From the NCBI GenBank assembly GCA_013076295.1, contig RQOL01000616.1, positions 2,232,001-2,296,000 of the forward strand: DNA of 64,000 bases, read 5' to 3'. This document shows positions 1-13,900 of the stretch, in pieces. The notes beneath the pieces were generated by a model. That model saw only the letters and a program-made list of their open reading frames with translations. It did not search any database and was not told where the DNA came from. The position numbers and the translations under genes are program-made. The DNA is from Sanderia malayensis. Its lineage: Eukaryota > Cnidaria > Scyphozoa > Semaeostomeae > Pelagiidae. Position 1 is the stretch's first letter, and the number at the start of each line of letters is the position of its first letter.

Positions 1-1904
1 ATCCTGTTGATATTTTAAAGCAGAAAAAGCCTAACGAGATGACAAATGTTTACGTTTGAGAAAGCCTTTTTGCGTCTTTGGTTTCTAAAACAAGAAACAA
101 AGACAAGATCTCAACAAAATGCGATTTAGTATTCAAGAATTCTGTACTTCTTATTGATTTAGAATGCTTTGGCTAAAGGGCTCAGAAAATGAAAGATGTT
201 ATAACTATGAATACAGGTCTTTTATGAAGGCGTGTGGAAATCGCTAAGGATATTTTATATCTGTATTGTAATCATTTGTTCTTTTGTTAGTGCCCAGCAA
301 AGGCACTCAAGCTCTTATAAATTGTCAGCCAGTTGAGACTATTGCTTAGCAGACCAATCGTTGAAGTATTGTTTTGTTTTTCACTATTTGTTCACTACTT
401 GTCATAACGTTTGTGTTACGACAACAGTTGTACTTGCTGGTTATATAAGCATCTGCTATGCTCTTAAAAAGCACACATTTAAAAGTACTTACAGAAGTGC
501 ATTGCATTGAAAGTAGAATCTAACAGTGTCAACATTTAAGAAATTATCTTTTGATTGTTGTGTATTGGTTTGGGAACAGATTTTCGCCATTGTTCAAGTG
601 TTTAATTTCAGTTTATCAAGCAGCTGTTGTTTTATTGACACAACTTCAGTAGCTATATGCTGTACTTTACTATACTCTTCTATACTATACTATGCTTTAC
701 TATGCTATGCTATGTTGCACTATGCTTTACTATGCTATGCTTTGTTGCACTGTATACTGTGCTATATTATACTATGCTATATATTATAGCATTACTAGTT
801 GCTCCATTACTAAATTGTTTTAGCATCAGCCCCATGGAGTGTAGTTTGTTGTCAGTCTTAGTTGCTTTATTTCTTCTTGCAAGAGAGCAGATACAGTGTC
901 ATCTTAGGTTGCGCTTTCAAACTAAGAGCTGAATTATCTATTTTCTTGTGAAATTGTGTTATGAGAACAAACAATAAATACATACAATTTGTTTGTTTTA
1001 CGCCCACTAAATTTCCGAGTCGAGAAAATCAGGGTCAATTACCACGGTCTTATAAACAAAGGAACGGCCAAACAAACAAACAGTAGTTCTTCTTGTCGTG
1101 TAATCAAGTTTGATCTAACTAACAATACCACCAGTTATTATCTATACCTGATTAAATCTGTGCATTGAATCTTGAAATGAAGAAGAAATCATCTATTTGC
1201 CATGCCGCGATGGAGGTATTCAATTGTTGTTCTGGTCTTAGTTTATTGATCAATTTTGTCAACGTTTTACTCAATACATGCTATTTTCAGTTTCATACGA
1301 GGAGAAGAGGTTCGCTGTCAAATTGATAAATCTACAGAGAAAGTCCTTTACTCTGAGCTTTATCCGATTATGGGTTTAATTAACTGGGTTTGTTCTTCTA
1401 ACTGGTTTTTTTGGATACCTGTTACGTTCTTTCATTCGTCACAGCATTCGCTCACAATGCACTTGTCTCGTAATCAATTCTTAAAGTCCTGCCAATGAGT
1501 GACTATGAACACGTCTTCAAATCTTGCTAGATTTTGAATGACTTCCTCAGCGTCCTGTGTATTAACGTCCCCAATGTCACGTGAATAAAATCCATGAGTT
1601 ACACGCTGTTTTTGAAATAATTTAGAACCTGCGGATCTGAATTAACTCGCGTGTTAAATTGAATAAAGTATGCAACAAAGTTATACTGCTCATTCTTTGA
1701 TCCTATTTGCTTTAATTAACACAAGGCAGGTGAAACAGGTGATACGTCTTCAACCCCCTCCAATGTCTTTAATTTGCAGTGGCTTATATTGCGCGAGGTG
1801 AAATGTTCCGGGGGATGAACTAGTCTTGATTAAATTGTTCTTCCATGAGAGTTTTTAGTGTACATTTTTTTTATGTTGTATCATGATGTAACTCTTTTTT
1901 TTAG
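1..1904. other. Upstream of flippase, no gene resolved
   Basis: No convincing coding exon is visible here. The flippase needs at least one more 5' exon carrying its start codon and ending in phase 1, either here or before the window. A short ATG-initiated stretch at 1177-1215 is followed by a GT but ends in phase 0, which does not match the first recognised exon at 1905, so I did not join it. Bases 640-790 are a low-complexity run of TATGCT/TATACT-like units whose open frames I regard as chance. Confidence 0.5.
640..790. repeat. Low-complexity TATGCT/TTACTATGC repeat
   Basis: Degenerate tandem units built from ACTATGCTTT, ACTATGCTATGC and TATACT. They create two overlapping open frames rich in Leu, Cys and Tyr that have no other sign of coding. 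Confidence 0.75.
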
Positions 1905-4900
1905 AAAATTATGGCAGCTTGACCGATGAGACAGATTTCAACAAACCTGAAAGAATCATCATCATTAATGGAACTCAAGAACACCAATACTCGGGAAATA
2001 AAATCAGGTAGATTCATATATTTACACCGCATTTCCTTGACTAGGGGCGCTTATTAATTCTAGCCATTTTAGGGAGGCGTTAATTTCAAAATATGGTCTG
2101 TTATAGGGGGCGTTTATACGAGGGAGGGTGCTTAATCAAGGAAATATGGTACAGCTAAATCTGCCTAGTCCGAACATTATAATGCGAACTTTTGTCGAGA
2201 TTTTTCTCTTTGTTCCTTTTGTGCGAATGGAAACTATACTGTGGTCTTTGTAGCATTAAGTCCAGGTTGCACTCAGTACTACGCAATAACATTAATGTTA
2301 CTTTTACTGTTTTCTTTGCAGCACTGCAAAGTACAATCTGATCACGTTCTTTCCGAAGTTTCTTCTTGAACAGTTCAGTCGCTACTCCAACGTGTTCTTC
2401 TTGCTAATCGCCCTTCTTCAGGTAAGCTGTCGCCTTTAATCGCCACTATAGGTCACACTAAAAGACCTACGTAGCCCATCGCGTGTCTAAATACGTATTT
2501 TACACTAAGCGATGCAAAAACAGTGAAATTCTAAATTAAACTACCTGAAAATTGAGTAATAAATTATTTCATTTCATCAAGGGTTAATTGAATTGAGAGT
2601 TGCTTGTCTTATTGTTTAATTCATAAGGTATTTTGATCTTTATACCGTGTTTCTTAATATTTGTATTTTATTCAGCAAATACCAAATGTATCACCAACTG
2701 GAAGATATACAACAGCTTTGCCATTACTCTTCGTCTTGTGCTGTTCAGCTGTGAAGGAAATCATTGAAGACATTGTGAGTATGAAGGAATTAATATGCTT
2801 TTCACCCCTCCCCCGTCTCTCTGTGCTCGTTGCTAGTCAGACACATTATAAATTGATGTGCTGAGCGGGCGTATGTGAATTCTAATGTGGCAGGGATTTT
2901 TTCACACAAGCTGGCTAGTATTATTAGTTTAGCATGTTCTAAATGCACATCATTTATCTTACTAAAAATTAGAATCTTGACTATGTTCATTGTGTTAGGA
3001 TAGGTATTCGTTCTGAGTTAGTTAGGGTAAGGATTGGGCTAGGGTAACCATGCTTTTCCTTTGTTTGAAAAACAATTGAAATACCCATAAAACAAGGCAT
3101 TAACTATTGGTTTCTAGAAAAGACACAGAGCCGATGACCAAACTAATAAACGTCCTGTACAAGGTAAATTTACGATGATTTGCTGATCTTATCAATATGA
3201 AGTTAAATCTGCTCTTTAGGTTCGGCTAAAGAGACTCGTTACACGCGCTGTACGTAACCATGTATACTATTAATTTCCAGTGACAAGAAATGGAAAGGCA
3301 CAGAATATTCGATGGAGAGACGTAAGTTACATTGTTTACGTGTTATCAACTCATATTTGCTATCAGTATTGATATCGAAATTAATAATATCAAGACTGAT
3401 GCTTGTATTTTTAGTGGTATTTGTAATGATTCTGATGCTAAAACCAACACTTATTCAAAAATTTCCTATACCACTACAACATTCTTTAGAATTACAGTAA
3501 AAACCCGCATATAAGAACCAATGGATTAAGAACCTTCAGGGTGATATTTCTACTCAAAACAATAGAATAAACAATGGCCTTTTTTAAATAATAGGCTGGT
3601 GCAAAGCTTGCTGGTTCTTATATGCGGGTTTTTACTGTATATGACAGACTCAACTTTAACTTGATTATGAGTCTTATCATGTCAGATCTTCGTTGGATTA
3701 AATGCAATTATCATTAACTACAACTAATCCATTATTCATTAACGACAATTATCCGGCCGCTTTTATCGAATCATTCATGAAAAAAGATATAAATAAATTA
3801 TTAATATCCATCGATTTTGATAAAAATGACAGTGCAGTTTTGAAATTTAAGAGATAAGCCTCTCTTTTTTGAAAATTATGTTTGCGGCTTCGTAATAGTC
3901 TGAGAGGAGTTAATTCATTCCTTATTCAACAGGCTTATTATCTCTATCACGTTCTTCATAGCAAGATCCAAGTCGTATTATACAGGGTGGGCCAAAAAAA
4001 TAACCCTTTAAATAAAACATATATGGGGCGGGAATCTAGCCATCTTCACAGATCCATTACTCAAAGGAGAATACTGCGAATAATTGATGAAATCCTTCTC
4101 GCATAAATTACCTCCAGATCTGTGATGCAGGCTTGCAGGAATCAAGATATTACTAATTATCTTGATATACTACAATACAATATTAATTGGACTGTGTACA
4201 CTTTATCTTTAGATATACGCCTCCTTGCAGGCTGTTATTAAACACCGAATGAGTATGTGCATTTGTTAATTTTTGTCTCTTTAATGTATATTGTAATTCT
4301 ATGTTCTTTTAGGTCCAAGTTGGAGACATCGTTAAAGTTGTCAATGGAAATTTCTTCCCGGCTGATCTCCTGTTACTTTCATCGAGGTGACAAAAATTAT
4401 TTTGAACACAGTGTTTGATTTAATAAAGGCCCGTTCGCTTAATAGATCAAATACGGTATAGGTATACATAAGTCATTGTGTAGTTCTTTTCTGACTGAAT
4501 TAGGCTTTTTAGTGGCGTATTTGGTTAATTCCTAACTGGTTCATATTAATTTCTAGTGAGCCAATGGCCATGTGCTACATTGAAACTGCAAATTTGGATG
4601 GTGAAACGAATCTCAAAATCAGACAGGTCAGTTTTCATATCATGTAGTCAATGATACTTTACTGTTAATGAGTTAATCGTGAATATTGGATCAGGTTGGA
4701 TGTTGATGCATGGTAGTGCTGATTGCTTTCCCTGGTCATAGCTGAGACTCGATCTTTTCAAAATATTCGAGTCATTAGAAGCCCTGAGGCTCGTAAAATA
4801 CTTGAACCTAAGTAGGACTCATACCATTGACAAGACTCGAACCCACGCAGTATTCGAACCATAGACAAAACCCGAACCCATGCAGTGTTCGAACCATTGA

Positions 4901-7900
4901 CAAGACTCGAACCCACGCAGTATTCGAACCATTGACAAGGCTCGAACCCCCACAGTGTTCGAACCATTGACAAGGCTCGAACCCATGCAGTAATCAAACC
5001 ATTGACAAGACTCGAACCCACGCAGTATTCGAACCATAGACAAAACTCGAACCCCCGCAGTATTCGAACCATAGACAAAACTCGAACCCATGCAGTGTTC
5101 GAACCATTGACAAGACTCGAACCCACGCAGTATTCGAACCATTGACAAGGCTCGAACCCCCGCAGTGTTAGAACCATTGACAAGACTCTAACCCATGCAG
5201 TAATCAAACCATTTATAAAACTCGACCCTTTTACAATAATCTGTATCGTTGGATTTTGTTTTCTTTCAACAGGGTCTACCAGTTACAGCTGATAACACAA
5301 CAATAAACGCCATTAGCTGTTTACAAGTATGTTATCCAACTCTCGTTATCTATTTATCTTGCTACAATCCATATAGAGTTTGACAATTTTGATTGCCGGC
5401 CTTTCAGGCAGTTCAGTAAATAGGTTGCTGCAAGGTTGATTAATGGCTGATTGGAGGCGATTGTATGATTGCTCTATGATGTAAACTTGGCTGCTTTGAT
5501 CCTAGGGGAGAGTTGAATGCGAAGGACCCAATAACAGGCTGTATGACTTTGTTGGCAACATAACATTACATGGACAAAAGTAAGTTTGATGATGCTAATA
5601 TTATACTCGCCTTGCGACACGTATATGTTACTCTGAAGTAGTGAGACGGGCTATAACAACACGTGTTTAATTGGGCTTGACTGTAACATGCGTCATTTTC
5701 TGAGCATGCTGAAAATGTCAGATCTTGTTTAGCATTTTATTAAAATTTAATTTCAGAGCTGTACCAATAAGTGGTGATCAGATCCTTTTGCGAGGAGCGC
5801 AGCTTAGGAATACGCAATGGATTTTTGGTAAGAAGATCAGTGATTATACCTAAACATTGTTCTATCTCATTCGCAGAAGAGAGTTCTAGCTCTAGACATG
5901 TCTTTGTCAATTTTAGGTCTTGTCGTTTATACCGGGCATGAATCGAAGCTTCTGCAAGTACGTATGATAATAGAATACAATACAGTTTATCGATAGATGG
6001 TTTAACTGATTATTTGATACACCTGACTTCTCTATCCGGGCACAATCTCGATTTTGTCACTTCTGAATACTAAATCCTGACTTTTCTCACTTTTCCCCGT
6101 TATGAGAGAAGTACCTCTCGAACAGTCGCACTCATAAACACTCCTGTTCATGACATGATAAACTTCTATTCTTCTTATTCGTCAATAATGTTGTATTTCG
6201 TTATATGTTCTATTTCTATAAATTTGTATTTCTAGAATGCAACTGCTGCGCCAATCAAACGCTCCAACATTGATCGCATGACAAACATTCAGATCTTATT
6301 TCTTTTTGGCATGCTGCTCAGTTTGGGCCTGCTGACATCCATCGGAAATTTAATCTGGACAAGTAATCCTTAACATCTTTAAGATTGCTCCACGTAAATT
6401 TGTATTTGCTAAAGATGGTTGAAAGAAGCCTTTTGATTGCACCCCTAGATTCTCTAAATAGCTTGCATGAATTCATAGATTCTCTAAAACAAGTTTTCTC
6501 TAGAATCTAATGTCATCTAGCCTCGTTCTGGATCAGAGAGTCATTTATCATAGGATATGTGATGTGATTTTGCTTTCTGAATTTTTCTCAACAGATAAAC
6601 ACAAGTCCTCTGGCTGGTATCTTGGTTTTCAAGGTACAATTTTTATTTTGCGATTTGTGTGGATATTAATCTCCTCGTCACTTTAACTACTCCACAATTC
6701 AACAAGTTGATAAAACCATACATCATATGCCTCTAGGAAACACAATTACGTTGTTCATTAGCAGATTTAATGCTGGTTTACAGGGAGATGTGGCTGATGA
6801 ATATTTTGTCATTACTTTTTAGGTTTAAAACCACAGAACTTTGGATTGACTTTCTTGACCTTCTGTATTTTATTTAATAATTTGATTCCAATCAGTCTTC
6901 CAGTAACACTCGAGGTAAGAAAAGTTTGCTTCAATTATAGTACACCTTACAAAACTATTACATATTGTTAAAAGTTGCTATATGTTCTGCTGATGTACTA
7001 CTACTGGCCACTAACTGCCGCCCACCTTTCTATAATCGTATGAGTTCAACTATGCAAGACGATAATTGTTGCCATTTGTATTGTGCTACATTTTATAATC
7101 TCCTTTTAGGTTGTTAAATTCATCCAAGCAATGTTTATTAACATGGTGAGAAATTTCGATTTATTTTCATGGTGACATACTTGTATTCTGTTATGGTAAT
7201 AGTTAGTGAATGGGTTTCTTTTGTAAGATTATCATTTTATTTTTTCAAGGATGAAGATATGTATTATGAAGAGAATGACACGCCTGCTATGGCAAGGACC
7301 TCAAATCTAAACGAAGAACTAGGACAGGTAAGCAGATTGTGATTATTGTTTTCATAGTGTCATCCCCCTTGAATAGCCCACATTGTGCATTGACAACAGT
7401 ATAAATTGATATATTTCCAGGGGACTCTGGTATGTCTTTTCCCGTGTTTGCAATGTTTTGCTAATGTTGACGTTTTTGTTGTTAATCAGGTCAAATATAT
7501 ATTTTCGGACAAGACTGGAACGCTGACAAGGAATATTATGGAATTTCGAAAGTGTACAATAGCAGGAATGATATACGGGTAAGTTAGATTAATTCATTGC
7601 TTTTGTATAACTAGTCTAGCTATTGCTTTACTATTGCCAATATGCTCATACGTTTTGAAAGCTGACAGAGTTCCCTTTTTCATGCAGTGGAGATGGTGAA
7701 AACTTTAATGACGCAAGATTGCTGGATAATCTTCAGAGTCATGTAAATTTATACCATTATTTCTTTTTTGTTTCTCCTTATTTTCCTTTTCCTCGTTTCC
7801 CTCGTCTGTTCATCCTTTCACTTTCTTGTCTTCCTCCTCTTCTTATCCACCTTTTTTATCTTCCTCCTCTTCTGGTCCTCTTCTTCTTTCAAGCAAGATA

Positions 7901-10900
7901 TTGCTTTCATTGAATATGTACATTCAACTTTTACACATACCATTAAGAACTAACTCATCATACTCTCCTCTCTTTCAGCCTTCTGGTTCGATCATTCGTG
8001 AGTTTTTGACACTGCTTGCCGTTTGCCATACTGTAATCCCTGAGCGAGATCCCAACAACCCAGACAACATCATTTACCAAGCCGCTTCTCCCGGTAAGTC
8101 ATAGCCTCTTTTTGATAGCCTCATCTTCCTTTGACGACCTCGCTCCTACGTTCCAGATAACCTTTGTTATTAGTCATCAAACTCCTCGGATTTTATAGCT
8201 CTTGATTCCTGCTTACTTAATCTTGTTAATGTTTTGTTTCATGACCTCCAACTGCCTATGTAACAAATGTATCCGGCACTAATGACAATCCGGTTCATTG
8301 CAGACGAAGGAGCGTTGGTAAAAGGAGCAAAGCAGCTCGGTTTCTCATTCAACGTCCGGACCCCCACTTCTGTCATCATCAACGTGGTAAGTTTCTTTAA
8401 GCAATTATTATTCTGTTGATCCCCCCCGAGCCAGTCAAGCTCGAAATCTCATTCATTTAACTTTTATTTCCGCTGAGTACTCGAGACACCGCTCTATCTT
8501 TGGGAAGGTTTTCACACATGCTCTATCAGTTCGAGTTTTATTACACGAGATGCAATGGATGGTCTAGGTGTCACATTTTCGAAACTGTATCAATTGCTTG
8601 AGACAGATTTTGTCACACATTTCCATGCTTTATAGTTAAAAATTACCCATGGAAAATTATAGTCTTGCGGTGAAATGAAATTTTGGGGACTGATTTATTG
8701 TTGGTCTCTCCTTTGGGCTCGAACTCTTGCAACTGATGTTGTTCAACCAGAACGTTCCGATGCTTTACCGACTGCTCTATTTGCCCACCTCCACCCCACT
8801 TCCTATGCTGCATTATATAGTTAACAGGTGCTCCCCAAAGGTCTTGTGTTCGATTCCCCTCATCGGTGTCTAAAATTATTTTTATTAAAATTCTGCATTA
8901 TCTGGTGCATGTTATTATTAACCCAAAGTATTACCTGGCCTAAGTGCACACGTTTTGCATATGCTACAAGACTGTACTCCTTTAGCTTTACAGCACCGCA
9001 ATTCTTTGCCATGGGGCTTTATTTTGATCTATGATAATGCTTCTGATAAGTAAAGCATTTTTTTATTTATAGCTTGGTCAAGAGGAAGTCTATGAAATCC
9101 TCAATGTGTTAGAATTTAACAGGTAGGCCATGTATTTTACACATCTTGACTATCGATTAGTTTCGTGGTCTACTTTGTTATTCATCATGTCGTATCTTGA
9201 TGTATTTTAGTTTTAGTGGAAAGGACGCTGTTGAGATTATTCTATTGATGATTTTGTCTTTTTAATGCAGCACAAGAAAGCGAATGTCGGTAATTGTCAG
9301 AACACCAACTGGACAGATAAAGCTTTATTGTAAAGGGGCGGTATGTTGGGTATTTTTTATTCTGCTTCATGGTTCGCGTTGAAATTTCATTTAACATGAA
9401 CTCTTGGTGTCAGTCATAGAAATATTAGTAAATATTATTTGGTAAAATTCAACGTGATGGTGTTGGTTATATTTTAGGACAATGTGATTTACGAAAGACT
9501 GGGAAAGGAGCAGAACTGCGCAGACGTGACATTAGAGCATTTGGAAGAGTTTGCTAAAGATGGTTAGAAGGAGTGCTTTGATTAAACCCCTTAATTCTTT
9601 AAAAACAGCTTGCACAGGCTTATAGTTTCTCACCCCTAAGTTTTTTAAGATCAGCTTGTATAGTGTATTATGAGTATTATGCATATGCATTATGGGTATG
9701 CAGGCCCCATGGCAATGTTATTGCTTTGGTTGAGTTTCCCGTGCATTCTGAGGGAGCTAGATCCTTGCTCTGTTGCGTACTTTGTTGCAACTTTTACGTT
9801 CTACAGTACTAAGTCTATATTGTATACTAGTTGAGTTGCACGTATATAAAACATATATTCATTTACTTATGATTGCCTCAGCTCTAAATATTTGGACACA
9901 CAATAGACACGTAGAACCATTTTTTCACAATAATTGTGTAATGTTTATACTGACAATGATCCATGCTGTTTTAGGCCTGCGAACACTGTGTATTGGAATG
10001 GCCGAGTTGAGCGAAGATGAATACGAGACATGGAACAAACTATACTACCAGGCAAGCACGGCTTTAGACGAGAGGGATGCCAAGGTAGACGAGGCTGGGG
10101 AGATGATAGAAAAGAATCTGTTTCTATTGGGAGCAACGGCAATTGAAGACAAGCTACAGGATGGAGTGCCGGATAGCATAGCTCTTCTTTCATCAGCGAA
10201 CATCAAGATATGGGTATTAACTGGCGATAAGCAGGAAACAGCCATTAACATTGGTTTCTCGTGTAAACTGCTCACGGAACATTTAGATCTGCTTATATGC
10301 GAAGGATCCAATCCAACTGAGGTGAAAGGTTGGCTTAATGATCGGATACAAGATCATGATATTACTCGTTTTAAACCAGAAAAAAAGAAACAATTGAGAA
10401 ATGTCAAAGATTTCAAGGTATTTCATTTCACTGTTTACGTATTTCTTTCATTTATTTTTTGTTTATTTTTTTCATTAACTTGATTATTATTTTTCGCGTG
10501 TAGTATTTGGTTTACACGTTTATGTTCTTGTGTAAATGTTTTTCTTTTGGCTTTGTATTTATTTACTTGTTTTTCCAATTCCACATGTAGTTAATCCCGC
10601 AATTTTCTTTTTTCAGAATATTGCATTGGTTGTGACTGGTCAAGTAAATAGTTATTTTCTATTTCCTTAACAATCTTTTTTTTACACGAATAGCAGAATA
10701 CATTCATTATGTTGTAATGCTCTTACTATTAAACTGATATTTATTGTGTTATATCTCTTAGAAATAAATTTATGTTTAAATTTTTACCTTGTTTTTAGGT
10801 TCTGCAATTTGCGTTAAAATCTGAATGCAGGGATTTTTTCTTGGATTTGGCATTGGTTTGCAGAGCTGTTATATGCTGCAGGTATTTTACTTCTGCAAAA

Positions 10901-13900
10901 TAAAATTAAAATTCTTCAGTTTACATTCTTTATAATGCCCGCTAAGGTTACTGAGCGAGCTCTGTGTTTTTTGTTTTGCAATACGAAGCGATGCATCTTT
11001 TGTTTAAAACACAACTTCCTAGGCTGAGATATTACTGCCTACTTTACACTCAATATGAACCGATGATAAATAGTTGTTTATCTGTTGAAGGGTCTCTCCA
11101 CTGCAAAAGTCTCAGGTTGTCACTTTAGTGAAGCAAAATGTTGAAAGTGCCATTACACTTGCAATTGGAGACGGAGCTAATGACGTCAGCATGATTCAGG
11201 TATATTACAATCATCTTATAAATCACTAGAATCAACCTATGAATCACTATAATCATCTTATGAATCACTAGAATCAACCTACGAACCAGTGGCCTCCCTG
11301 TGTGCAAAAAGTGCCAAAAGTTTATTAATTTGATTCGATTTTAACCTTCAAGGGACGCCGTCCATTGTGTTTAAAGTTGAAGCTTCAAGTATTATTATGT
11401 CTACTTTTAGGCTGCCCATGTTGGAGTAGGCATCAGTGGGCAGGAAGGTCTGCAAGCAGCCAGTGCATCAGATTATGCAATTGCACAGGTATGTTATTTA
11501 TTTCTAGTCTCTCTATAATTTGCATCGATTTATCTTTATATCCCTCCCCCCTGTATAGTCCTTTGTCTCTGCAAGCAGCGCTTTCTCTCTCTGTCTCTGT
11601 TAATATTTCTTTCTTTCCCTTGAGTGACTAACTCCAGGTGTCTTTATTTAGTTTTACATGTCTTTCGTCTCTCTATTTCTCTTTGTAATGATTTTGTATT
11701 GATGATGACTTTATAATTGTTTATTATAGTTTCGGTTTCTGAATAAGCTCCTTTTGGTTCATGGGGCTTTGAGTTATCAGAGGCTAGCGAAGCTCATCCT
11801 TTACTCGTTTTATAAGAACATATGCTTGTACGTCATCGAGGTAAGTGCCTTCGTAGCAAACGTAGGGACCTGTTTTATCTCGATCTCTTTTGAACAAATC
11901 AGGAAGGGATATTAATTGATATGCTTCTGACTTAATGTCAGCTAGAGCTTGGCGAGGCTTCTTATTAGTTTCCAATTAATAATTTATATGCTTTATACAT
12001 TCACAGCTCTGGTTTGCTTTTGACAATGGTTTCTCAGGACAAATTCTTTTTGACAAATGGTGTATTGGCTTATACAATGTGGTATGATTTCTTCCTTTTC
12101 TACCACCTTCAAAACATACCTCAATGGTATCTGCATTTTCGTGTAACATCAAATGATGCAACGCTGTATTTCTCCACCTCTTGCGTTTCATTATCGAATT
12201 TTTTTGTTGATTCAATCCGATTGTAATCTGATTGTTGGTTTATCTGACAGCTTTTCACTGCCCTGCCTCCGCTTGCCATTGGATTATTCGATCGAACTTG
12301 CTCCATCAAAGCGAGACTCCACTGTCCACGGCTGTACAAGAACTCACAGAATGCCGATCTTTTCAACTCAAAGGTGGGAGAAACAACACCTTCAATCACT
12401 CTCAACGTTACAGTAAACACCGTGATATAAGAACCAGTGAATTTTGGTGCTGAAACGTGAAACCTCTGCTTGAAACAATCCAAGAAACAATAGGCTATTG
12501 TATTTGAACAATTGCAAAGTTCACAGGTTCTTATACGCGGGTGTTTACTGATCTTAATTTCTCTTCTAATAATATTGCATGAAAGATTTTTGATGCATCC
12601 AAGGTATTTTCTTTTTCATCTGCAGGTGTTTTGGATTTGGATCGGTACCGCCATCTACCATTCCATTCTTCTTTATTATCTTCCGAAGCTGTCATTTCGA
12701 CAGGGTAAGTGATATATTCATAAAACAACAATCATGTAACGATCACCACATTGCCACAAAAATTGGCTGTATTAACAGGGTCTATTTGTGATACAATGTG
12801 GCTACCTGGCCATAAAAAGTGACAGTTTTAACCAGTTTGTCTTGAAGCCAGGTTCAAACGTATTTCATCAGCCAGATAGATGCTGTTAATTTGTCATTAT
12901 AACATTTTTCTGTCATGTTTTTAACTTCATTTTTTCTAATTTGTATTTCAGATGTGGCATTTTCAGATGGAACTGTAGTTGGCCAGTGGTTCTTTGGTTG
13001 CATCGTCTACACAGTAAGCTTCCCAACTATACTGATTGATATTCCCTTTACTTCAACACCTAATATGGCACTTGGAAATTTCATACTTGTCTAACAAGCA
13101 CCTGGTATTTGCATTCAGCAATCACCGTAAATCCTCGAATTAGCCCCCTGGGGGCTTATTTTTTGACATTTTCACAGGGGGGTTTATTGGAGGGGGTGGG
13201 GGAAATTCAAGAATTTACGGTACTTAGTCCCTGTTTTTCTAAACATTGAAAATTTTTATACTCATTCGCTAGTTTTTTAGTTTATTTATTTTTCAATTGA
13301 TAAATGATTCAAGATTATTTTATTTTCACTTACAGTGCGTTGTTATAGCAGTTTGTTTGAAGGCAGCATTAGAAATTCATGCGTGGACATGGGTAAGCAT
13401 GAATACCATTGCATTTTGCATTGCTTTCCATTGTATTCCTTCAATGTGACGTTCTTACAACAATAGACAATATAACTGCACCGACCGAGTCATTAGTTCA
13501 AATTAGTTACATTAGCTACAAATCGAACTCAAATTGAGCGTTAGGCAGCGGACTGCACACTGCATACTTAAGCCCTCAATAGAATTCAAGAACGGATTGG
13601 CACGGTCTGAAGTATCCTTACTGCATGAAATATCTCAACACAAGTATGTTGTTTTTAGTTATCACACGTTGCGATTTGGGGAAGTATTTTATCCTGGTTT
13701 CTCTTCTTGGTCATCTACTGTACACCCTTTTTGGCAATCAAGATAGCTCCAAATATGTACGCATTGGTGAGTTGATTAATCTTTCCTATCTTCAACCCAT
13801 TTAATATCAAAATCATCATCTTGAAAGGCCTCCTTTCTTCATTGTCCAAGTCTTTCTTCATTGTCCAAGTCTTTCTCCACTATAGACCATTATACAACTG

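Noticed and set aside
526..932. Overlapping plus-strand ORFs of 87 and 91 aa
   Set aside because: Built from a low-complexity TATGCT run, with no domain or splice support.
1177..1215. MKKKSSICHAAME as first exon of the flippase
   Set aside because: Its donor leaves phase 0, while the next exon requires phase 1.
4758..5207. Minus-strand open frames of 149 and 109 aa
   Set aside because: They are translations of the 35-bp minisatellite inside an intron; the repeat simply lacks stops in two frames.
7719..8104. Plus-strand ORFs rich in Phe, Leu and Ser
   Set aside because: Pyrimidine-rich intron tract upstream of the flippase acceptor at 7978; only the part from 7979 is coding.
8690..8870. tRNA gene
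   Set aside because: A- and B-box-like words exist but no acceptor or anticodon stem pairs well; treated as SINE debris.
9773..9974. N-terminal part of the long plus-strand frame that covers the flippase exon at 9975
   Set aside because: It is intron sequence read through; the acceptor at 9973-9974 gives the conserved [12 protein letters not shown] start.
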